A stretch of DNA of 64,000 nucleotides from Procambarus clarkii (lineage: Eukaryota; Arthropoda; Malacostraca; Decapoda; Cambaridae). The DNA is taken from the NCBI RefSeq assembly GCF_040958095.1, contig NC_091156.1, positions 19,081,202 to 19,145,201 on the forward strand. The letters run 5' to 3'. The position numbers and the translations under genes are program-made. Below are positions 55,995-64,000 of the stretch, piece after piece. The notes under the pieces were generated by a model that did not search any database, had not been told where the DNA came from, and saw only the letters and a list, made by a program, of their open reading frames with translations. Positions within the stretch are counted from its first letter, which is position 1; each line of letters begins with the position of its first letter.

Positions 55995-56425
55995 CAACCC
56001 GTTCTCGCACTTTCGCATAGTCAATATTGACTTATTTAATAAGTGCATATGTGACATACTAATTTATTGTGAATATTTTAGTTTACCTTGAAAAGCTTCA
56101 TAGAAAACACCGACCTTACCTAACCTCCTTAGTATGTTAAGATAAGCATCTTATTGCTTTGTAATTACAATTATTACTTAACCTATTATAGGTATAGGTA
56201 TACCTATTATAGGTATAGGTATACCTATTATAGGTATAGGTTAAGTAATAATTGTAATTACGAAGCAATAAGATGCTTATCTTAACATACTAAGGTGGTT
56301 AGGTAAGGTCGGTGTTTTCTATGAAGCTTTTCAAGGTAAACTAAAATATTCACAATAAATTAGTATGTCACATATGCACTTATTAAATAAGTCAATATTG
56401 ACTAAGAAAGTGCGAGAACGGGTTG
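55995..56425. mobile_element. Foldback element, copy 2, with central 21-bp expansion
   Basis: The CAACCCGTTCTCGCAC...GTGCGAGAACGGGTTG termini and arms match 38536-38906 (for example GAAAACACCGACCTTACCTA). The centre has three 21-bp units (ACCTATTATAGGTATAGGTA plus T) at 56181, 56202 and 56223 where copy 1 has one. No target duplication was found. Confidence 0.9.
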
Positions 56426-56968
56426 CAGTCGTCAGATGTAATGAAAATGGGACCGTAATAGCTGTCATTACGACTATATCAACAGGAGTTCAGTTTTCGT
56501 TCTCAACATACTGTATATGAATTTGTAAATTGAGTTAATAATGTATAGATGACTTACAAAATTGGCTAACTATGGATATACTGTACAGTAGAGATAATGG
56601 ATACACAAAAGGATTATATTGTACTGTATGTTCCTAGTTTGTCTATTTTTTTTTTAAGGATTAGGAAGCCATCCAGTTTTCAGTGATTTACACTACACAA
56701 GATTTAGGAACCCCATTAAAACATGATTCACATAGGCTATACAACTCTTGCACATGTAAACAATATGAGGAACACATATATATATATCTTGATGTACTGT
56801 AAACAGGAATGTGATGGCTGTATGAGGAATATTAGCCATCAGAGACCCCCGTACTTACGTCAGCTAGACCTAGAAGACACAGACAATCTTCACGTGACAA
56901 AAGACTGCGCGGGAAAGTTCACTCCCACATATACATCAGACTATCAGCTACCACCAGCTCCTCGCGGG
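56426..56968. other. Intergenic; one weak coding-like stretch
   Basis: At 56845-56970 the + strand reads HQRPPYLRQLDLEDTDNLHV, then KDCAGKFTPTYTSDYQLPPA. It has a protein-like composition but no clear splice sites or stop context, and it runs into the tandem array. Confidence 0.3.
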
Positions 56969-57098
56969 CTACCCTAACACCCTAGGGTAGCCTAGGGTAG
57001 CTACCCTAACACCCTAGGGTAGCCTAGGATAGCTACCCTAACACCCTAGGGTAGCCTAGGATAGCTACCCTAACACCCTAGGGTAGCTACCCTAACTT
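56969..57098. repeat. 32-bp palindrome-rich minisatellite, 4+ copies
   Basis: Units start at 56969, 57001, 57033 and 57065, with a partial at 57087. Each contains ACCCTAGGGT and CCTAGG, both self-complementary, so the array can fold as a row of hairpins. Confidence 0.93.
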
Positions 57099-57727
57099 GT
57101 GATGTGCCCAACCCGTCAAATATCTCATTTCTAAAACTCTATGAAACTAATACAGAATTAGTTATACAAACCTAGATTGCTTTGAGGTTCTAGCAGTGTC
57201 CCTATGCCTTAAGCTCAACCAAGTACAGTAGTGGCAACAAGTTTAAGATTTATTTGTAAATTATATCATTGTAATTCTAAAATTTTACCAGCAAATTCAA
57301 AGAAATGTCATAGTTCCTTTGCTCATGTATGATCTTACGAGACAGCAATCTTATATCTAACACCTGACAGAGCTGCACCTGTATGCCTGACATAATGCAC
57401 CTGTAGTTAAAAATGGTGCATTATACACCTTTTTGTGTCAAAATGCCTCTTGTTGAATGCAAATCCTATACCGTAAAATGTATGGTAATCAAAGAGCTTG
57501 CTTTAAAGTAAGTCCACATATGCGTAGTACTGATGTTCAAGTGAACTTTCAGAAAAATACTCTTACTACATACTTAAAGCCTGATATCGGTACAGGTAAA
57601 GATGATATGGGATAACATCCCCACTCTAGGAGGATATCACAATCTTAACTCTTTCCATTGACCAATAGTTTATAATACCATAATGTACCAAAATAATGTA
57701 AGGCAACTTACAATTGATTTGAATTTT

Positions 57728-57730
<3 letters not shown>
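57099..57730. other. Intergenic, nothing recognised
   Basis: AT-rich, no gene. Confidence 0.5.

Positions 57731-57809
<79 letters not shown>
57731..57809. repeat. (TA)n microsatellite
   Basis: About 78 bp of pure TA. Confidence 0.97.
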
Positions 57810-57815
<6 letters not shown>

Positions 57816-58436
57816 CTGTATAAGCTCAAGGTTTAGAGAACCCGTATAAGGATGGGATATGCATGTTACCTTGACCATCGTGGGGCCGAGTCAAAGACTA
57901 CAAAATAATGACTGAAATACTCTGATCTAATGTACTTTATAATCTATCAACTCATCACAGATACATATACATCCAATGGTGGTTCAGGGTAATTATCATC
58001 ACTGTTCCATTTTGGTCATATGATTACATTTTTAGCATGAAACTCATACTGTGGTCACTATTTAACATTGTTATATTTTAGTTCAAGCTACATATAATAT
58101 ACCATATATCCAAGTGCTATGGACTGGAAGGAGGAAATACTAAACAAAGGCTCATTCATGTCTACACCAAATTAAAAACAAATTAAAATGGGCATACATT
58201 AATTATAGAAAGTTTTGGAGAGAAGGTGACTTAATTTAAACATGTTATGTAGAGGCATTTTGGACAAAAATGGAATGATCTAACATGTTTACAAGTTCTA
58301 GAATATAAATAAAAGGTTGTAACATAATAATAATAAATAATAATGAAAGCTGATCACCTCAGCAAGAGGCATAAGAGGGAATACAGACAAACATATATCA
58401 GAATTGTAGTTCCTTGTGCATTGGCTGCTTGTGTAG
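57810..58436. other. Intergenic, nothing recognised
   Basis: AT-rich, no gene or repeat named. Confidence 0.5.
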
Positions 58437-58607
58437 TACAACTTTCACTCACGAGTACAACTTTCACTCACGAGTACAACTTTCACTCACGAGTACAACT
58501 TTCACTCACGAGTACAACTTTCACTCACGAGTACAACTTTCACTCACGAGTACAACTTTCACTCACGAGTACAACTTTCACTCACGAGTACAACTTTCAC
58601 TCACGCC
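58437..58607. repeat. 19-bp minisatellite, 9 copies
   Basis: TACAACTTTCACTCACGAG is repeated without mismatch at 19-bp spacing from 58437; the last copy is cut at ACG. Because 19 is not a multiple of 3, all frames are visited. The uninterrupted frame is an artefact. Confidence 0.96.
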
Positions 58608-58776
58608 GTGACACAATGTCAGAGTGCATTACACAAGACTTTACATCACGCTTTCCTAGATATGGGATTTTTTTTTTTTACTAGTGTCTAGCATAAATCT
58701 GTACGGAATTATATAATGGGTTTAGTACCCAACAAGTAAGGATTGGCAGCTATGTAAAGCCGATATAGCACGATGC

Positions 58777-58958
58777 TGGTTATCTTGAGATGATTTCGGG
58801 GCTTTAGTCCCCCCGCGGCCCAGTCCTCGACCAGGCCTCCACCCCCAGGAAGCAGCCCGTGACAGCTGACTAACACCCAGGTACCTATTTTACTGCTAGG
58901 TAACAGGGGCATAGGGTGAAAGAAACTCTGCCCATTGTTTCTCGCCGGCGCCGGCTGA
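58777..58958 (-). mobile_element. tRNA-derived SINE, family 1, head deleted
   Basis: Minus strand: GGCGAGAAACAATGGGCAGA, CACCCTATGCCCCTGTTACC, then CATCTCAAGATAACC. The tRNA-like head present in other copies is missing; the sequence jumps from AGCCGGC to GCCGGCGAG, suggesting deletion between short CCGG repeats. Confidence 0.85.
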
Positions 58959-59157
58959 GTGTCAATATCTACATCATCATGGCATGATTAGTTCTTATTG
59001 GTTCTAATTTGAGTTGTCTCGCTATCCTAATTTTGTGGTATATATATTTTGTCTATATGACTTACTGCTCCAATGTTAAACCTCACTTTATCTTTACAAT
59101 ACATCGCCTTTCACAGTGTTAGCTAAATGTCACTTCGCCCCAAAATGTACGTGACTT

Positions 59158-59427
59158 TTTTTTTTTTTTTTTTTTTGAGATACATACAAGAGTTGTTACA
59201 TTCTTGTACAGCCACTAGTACGCGTAGCGTTTCGGGCAGGTCCCTGGAATACGATCCCCTGCCGCGAAGAATCGTTGTTACATCCAAGTACACATTTTAC
59301 TGTTGCGTTAAACAGAGGCTACAGTTAAGGAATTGCGCCCAGTAAATCCTCCCCGGCCAGGATACGAACCCATGACAAAGCGCTCGCGGAACGCCAGGCG
59401 AGTGTCTTACCACTACACCACGGAGAC
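59158..59427 (-). mobile_element. tRNA-derived SINE, family 3, sharing a LINE tail
   Basis: On the minus strand the head GTCTCCGTGGTGTAGTGGTA is A-box-like and CATGGGTTCGTATCCTGGCC is the B-box region. The tail GGACCTGCCCGAAACGCTAC, GCGTACTAGTGGCTGTACAA and GAATGTAACAACTC ends in poly-A (poly-T at 59157-59175 on +). The tail is shared with the LINEs at 34.9 and 36.1 kb, the usual way a SINE borrows LINE machinery. The tRNA part is not a functional tRNA gene. Confidence 0.88.
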
Positions 59428-59930
59428 TTATATTGTTGTACATGGGTTCTCTCTCGCCAATACTGAAATGATTGGTATAAGTTGTTCAGAATCAAGTTTC
59501 TGATTTTGATAGAATAACACCATAGGATGTAGATATATTATGTAATTAGTGGACTTTTTGTGAATAACCATATATGAATAAGGTTTTCGATTTGATTTGA
59601 CTTGGCCAGTACTTGGTACAGAAGATTACATATTGGAGTACATATGAACTACATATGAACTACATATTGGCTCGACGGTACTGAAGCAGGAATCGTATTT
59701 CAGCCATATTCAGACGTCACTTTACTAACACTATTTACTAGCCAGATTGTTAATTATTTATTTATTGCCTTTTTAAACCAATTTCAATATTAAGAAGAAT
59801 ACATTACTGTGATTTCAGTAAAATACAACGTACATACATCTTGTATACAACTTTTATTGTGTACCTCTGAATCTATTTGTATCTTTATTGAAGTTCACAT
59901 CGATAGCTTCCCTGCGCAGCTGTCGTTACT
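59428..59930. other. Intergenic, nothing recognised
   Basis: AT-rich, no gene. Confidence 0.5.
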
Positions 59931-60013
59931 GTATTGTATAATATATTGTATTGTATAATATATTGTATTGTATAATATATTGTATTGTATAATATATTGT
60001 ATTGTATAATATA
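59931..60013. repeat. 17-bp minisatellite, 5 copies
   Basis: GTATTGTATAATATATT at 59931, 59948, 59965, 59982 and, truncated, 59999. Confidence 0.95.
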
Positions 60014-60125
60014 AAGTATTCAGTATTAGAAAATTTTCTATGAGTAGATATATTATTTGTGTAGCATCAATGTGATTTGGCCTGTGCAGCTGGCACTGTG
60101 CAATACTGTATCCTGTGACACTGTA

Positions 60126-60445
60126 ACTGGCACTGTGCTATAGTGCAATGCTATGTTCTGTGCAGCAGCAGTAGCTGGCACTGTGCTGTGGTGCTATGCT
60201 GTGTCCTGTGCAGCAGAAGCTGGCACTGTGCTGTGGTGCAATGCTTTGTTCTGAGCAGCAGTAGCTGGCACTGTGCTGTGGTGCTATGCTGTGTCCTGTG
60301 CAGCAGAAACTGGCACTGTGCTGTGGTGCAATGCTTTGTTCTGTGCAGCAGTAGCTGGCACTGTGCTGTGGTGCTATGCTGTGTCCTGTGCAACTGTAGC
60401 AGGCACTGTTCTATACTGCATCCTGTGCAACTGTAAATGTAACTG
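60126..60445. repeat. 45-bp minisatellite with 90-bp higher-order period
   Basis: Units begin CTGGCACTGTGCTGTGGTGC at 60175, 60220, 60265, 60310 and 60355, with diverged units either side and scattered relics to about 60780. Odd units continue TATGCTGTGTCCTGTGCAGC and even units AATGCTTTGTTCTGTGCAGC, so the true repeating unit is a 90-bp dimer. The open frames are a consequence of 45 being divisible by 3. Confidence 0.9.
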
Positions 60446-60930
60446 TGCAGTAGTGCTATTGTGTCCTGTGCAACTGGTAGCCGACACTGTGCTATAGTGC
60501 TATAATAGTTGGCAATGTGCTATTGTGCTATGCTGTGACCTGTGCTACTATAGTTGGCACTGTGCTATACTATATACTGTGTCATGTGCAACTGAAATAG
60601 ATACATTACTGTGCAATTGTGCAATACATTGGTACAGAGTGGAGTGTATTTTTACTATGCTGTTCGACTGTATTGTGCAGGTAAACAGCCAACAATTCCT
60701 ATAGTTCAGTGTGCTGCACTGTGCAGTAGTGCTGCACACTTATACTGTTGCACTGTGCAATGTTCTGTAGTGATGCACACTTTTGTTCATATATATTGAG
60801 CAACATACTGATATGGGAATTTCTGTCTTGACTGTGCACCATGTTGTAGTGTTGTATTGTGCATTATGTTGTGCATTGTGCTCAGTAATTAATGTATTTT
60901 CCTGTATCATGTTGTATGCTGCATATCCCC
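60446..60930. other. Degenerate GTGCTAT/CTGTGCA-rich sequence
   Basis: Scattered GTGCAATGTGCTAT- and CTGTGCAACTG-type phrases look like eroded units of the 45-bp array. No gene. Confidence 0.6.
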
Positions 60931-60933
60931 AAG

Positions 60934-62391
60934 TGTTGGGATGTGTCCCCTCACAGTGGGCTGTGTTGGGATGTGTCCCCTCACAGTGGACTGTGTTGGG
61001 ATGTGTCCCCTCACAGTGGGCTGTGTTGGGATGTGTCCCCTCACAGTGGGCTGTGTTGGGATGTGTCCCCTCACAGTGGGCTGTGTTGGGATGTGTCCCC
61101 TCACAGTGGGCTGTGTTGGGATGTGTCCCCTCACAGTGGACTGTGTTGGGATGTGTCCCCTCACAGTGGACTGTGTTGGGATGTGTCCCCTCACAGTGGA
61201 CTGTGTTGGGATGTGTCCCCTCACAGTGGGCTGTGTCCCCTCACAGTGGGCTGTGTTGGGATGTGTCCCCTCACAGTGGGCTGTGTTGGGATGTGTCCCC
61301 TCACAGTGGGCTGTGTTGGGATGTGTCCCCTCACAGTGGGCTGTGTTGGGATGTGTCCCCTCACAGTGGGCTGTGTTGGGATGTGTCCCCTCACAGTGGG
61401 CTGTGTTGGGATGTGTTCCCTCACAGTGGGCTGTGTTGGGATGTGTCCCCTCACAGTGGACTGTGTTGGGATGTGTCCCCTCACAGTGGACTGTGTTGGG
61501 ATGTGTTCCCTCACAGTGGACTGTGTTGGGATGTGTCCCCTCACAGTGGGCTGTGTTGGGATGTGTTCCCTCACAGTGGGCTGTGTTGGGATGTGTCCCC
61601 TCACAGTGGGCTGTGTTCCCTCACAGTGGGCTGTGTTCCCTCACAGTGGACTGTGTTGGGATGTGTCCCCTCACAGTGGACTGTGTTGGGATGTGTTCCC
61701 TCACAGTGGACTGTGTTGGGATGTGTTCCCTCACAGTGGACTGTGTTGGGATGTGTTCCCTCACAGTGGGCTGTGTTGGGATGTGTTCCTTCACAGTGGA
61801 CTGTGTTGGGATGTGTTCCCTCACAGTGGGCTGTGTTGGGATGTGTCCCCTCACAGTGGACTGTGTTGGGATGTGTCCCCTCACAGTGGACTGTGTTGGG
61901 ATGTGTCCCCTCACAGTGGACTGTGTTGGGATGTGTCCCCTAACAGTGGACTGTGTTGGGATGTGTTCCCTCACAGTGGACTGTGTTGGGATGTGTTCCC
62001 CCACAGTGGACTGTGTTGGGATGTGTTCCCTCACAGTGGACTGTGTTGGGATGTGTCCCCTCACAGTGGACTGTGTTGGGATGTGTCCCCTCACAGTGGA
62101 CTGTGTTGGGATGTGTCCCCTCACAGTGGACTGTGTTGGGATGTGTCCCCTCACAGTGGGCTGTTTTGGGATGTGTCCCCTCACAGTGGGCTGTTTTGGG
62201 ATGTGTCCCCTCACAGTGGGCTGTTTGGGGATGTGTCCCCTCACAGTGGGCTGTGTTGGGGATGTGTCCCCTCACAGTGGGCTGTTTTGGGATGTGTCCC
62301 CTCACAGTGGGCTGTGTTGGGATGTGTCCCCTCACAGTGGACTGTGTTGGGATGTGTCCCCTCACAGTGGACTGTGTTGGGATGTGTCCCG
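60934..62391. repeat. 30-bp minisatellite, about 49 units
   Basis: The unit is GGGATGTGTCCCCTCACAGT plus GGRCTGTGTT. Two positions vary between copies: G or A in TGGRCTG and C or T in GTGTYCCC. Three 20-bp short units occur at 61231, 61611 and 61631. From 62161 some units carry TTTTGGG or TTTGGGG. All three + frames stay open because 30 is a multiple of 3. Confidence 0.97.
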
Positions 62392-64000
62392 GTGCTCAGT
62401 GGTGACGCGAGAGTCGCGGTGCTCAGTGCTGACGCTAGAGTCGCGGTGCTCAGTGCTGACGCGAGAGTCGCGGTGCTCAGTGCTGACGCCAGAGTCGCGG
62501 TGCTCAGTGCTGACGCCAGAGTCGCGGTGCTCAGTGCTGACGCCAGAGTCGCGGTGCTCAGTGCTGACGCCAGAGTCGCGGTGCTCAGTGCTGACGCCAG
62601 AGTCGCGGTGCTCAGTGCTGACGCCAGAGTCGCGGTGCTCAGTGCTGACGCCAGAGTCGCGGTGCTCAGTGCTGACGCCAGAGTCGCGGTGCTCAGTGCT
62701 GACGCCAGAGTCGCGGTGCTCAGTGCTGACGCCAGAGTCGCGGTGCTCAGTGCTGACGCCAGAGTCGCGGTGCTCAGTGCTGACGCCAGAGTCGCGGTGC
62801 TCAGTGCTGACGCCAGAGTCGCGGTGCTCAGTGCTGACGCCAGAGTCGCGGTGCTCAGTGCTGACGCCAGAGTCGCGGTGCTCAGTGCTGACGCCAGAGT
62901 CGCGGTGCTCAGTGCTGACGCCAGAGTCGCGGTGCTCAGTGCTGACGCCAGAGTCGCGGTGCTCAGTGCTGACGCCAGAGTCGCGGTGCTCAGTGCTGAC
63001 GCCAGAGTCGCGGTGCTCAGTGCTGACGCCAGAGTCGCGGTGCTCAGTGCTGACGCCAGAGTCGCGGTGCTCAGTGCTGACGCCAGAGTCGCGGTGCTCA
63101 GTGCTGACGCCAGAGTCGCGGTGCTCAGTGCTGACGCCAGAGTCGCGGTGCTCAGTGCTGACGCCAGAGTCGCGGTGCTCAGTGCTGACGCCAGAGTCGC
63201 GGTGCTCAGTGCTGACGCCAGAGTCGCGGTGCTCAGTGCTGACGCCAGAGTCGCGGTGCTCAGTGCTGACGCCAGAGTCGCGGTGCTCAGTGCTGACGCC
63301 AGAGTCGCGGTGCTCAGTGCTGACGCCAGAGTCGCGGTGCTCAGTGCTGACGCCAGAGTCGCGGTGCTCAGTGCTGACGCCAGAGTCGCGGTGCTCAGTG
63401 CTGACGCCAGAGTCGCGGTGCTCAGTGCTGACGCCAGAGTCGCGGTGCTCAGTGCTGACGCCAGAGTCGCGGTGCTCAGTGCTGACGCCAGAGTCGCGGT
63501 GCTCAGTGCTGACGCCAGAGTCGCGGTGCTCAGTGCTGACGCCAGAGTCGCGGTGCTCAGTGCTGACGCCAGAGTCGCGGTGCTCAGTGCTGACGTCAGA
63601 GTCGCGGTGCTCAGTGCTGACGCCAGAGTCGCGGTGCTCAGTGCTGACGCCAGAGTCGCGGTGCTCAGTGCTGACGCCAGAGTCGCGGTGCTCAGTGCTG
63701 ACGCCAGAGTCGCGGTGCTCAGTGCTGACGCCAGAGTCGCGGTGCTCAGTGCTGACGTCAGAGTCGCGGTGCTCAGTGCTGACGCCAGAGTCGCGGTGCT
63801 GAGTGCTGACGCCAGAGTCGCGGTGCTCAGTGCTGACGCCAGAGTCCCAGTGCTCAGTGCTGACGGGAGAATCGCGGTGCTCAGTGCTGACGCGCGAGTC
63901 TCAGTGCTCAGTGCTGACGTGAGTGTCCCAGTGCTCAGTGCTGACGTGAGTGTCCCAGTGCTCAGTGCTGACGTGAGTGTCCCAGTGCTCAGTGCTGACG
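62392..64000. repeat. 27-bp minisatellite, about 59 units, runs off the window
   Basis: The unit is CGGTGCTCAGTGCTGACGCC plus AGAGTCG. The interior is nearly invariant (rare GTCAGAG). Both edges are diverged: GCGAGAG and GCTAGAG at the left; GGGAGAATCG, GCGCGAGTCTCA and GTGAGTGTCCCA at the right. It abuts the 30-bp array without unique sequence between. Confidence 0.97.

Noticed and set aside
60941..63802. Open frame of 953 codons crossing both minisatellites
   Set aside because: Unit lengths 30 and 27 are multiples of 3, so any frame without a stop in one unit stays open. All + frames are long, codon content simply mirrors the repeat, and there is no gene context.
60934..64000. CRISPR-like array
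   Set aside because: Units are contiguous with no unique spacers, in a eukaryotic setting. It is a tandem minisatellite.

Overview
The window reads as animal nuclear DNA, most likely a decapod crustacean such as a crayfish, lobster or shrimp. The signs are GT-AG introns of 1.4-4.1 kb, non-LTR retrotransposons of several clades, DIRS relics, tRNA-derived SINEs, long foldback elements, TTAGG-type repeats and a heavy microsatellite load. The decapod placement rests on repeat style recalled from memory and is an inference. No bacterial, phage or CRISPR signal is present.

One host gene can be named with confidence. It is REXO4 (RNA exonuclease 4, a DEDDh 3'-5' exonuclease), on the + strand from 2344 to 15758. 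Five exons with compatible splice phases give 338 residues, all catalytic residues and the stop codon; the start exon was not found. Its introns hold a 187/~210-bp alternating tandem array's neighbours, CR1-like and DIRS relics, foldbacks, TIR elements of about 0.53 kb, and an antisense LINE whose ORF1 has PHD-like and CCCH motifs. Its likely poly(A) signal lies in a foldback element.

From 16 to 35 kb the sequence is layered repeats. These include SINEs, a TA-embedded MITE, a palindrome with a hammerhead-ribozyme-like core, a DIRS reverse transcriptase relic, and a nearly full-length but decayed CR1-type LINE (23.9-27.9 kb) with an esterase-like ORF1, AP endonuclease and reverse transcriptase. 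After them come a tRNA-like foldback and a GT-rich block of unknown origin.

At 37616-39252 three phase-compatible exons of an unrecognised, host-like gene can be seen. The middle exon is split by a foldback element flanked by a perfect 8-bp target duplication, and the first exon carries an in-frame TGA. It looks like a gene caught in decay. Then follow an I-type LINE with RNase H (41.2-42.9 kb), more SINE and LINE tails, an AC-rich antisense retroelement block (46.9-49.9 kb), and an inverted copy (50.6-53.0 kb) of the LINE-plus-LTR unit at 35.3-36.9 kb.

From 58.4 kb to the end the window is mostly tandem arrays of 19, 17, 45, 30 and 27 bp. The last two abut directly and cover about 3 kb. Their unit lengths are multiples of three, so they create long open frames that are not genes.
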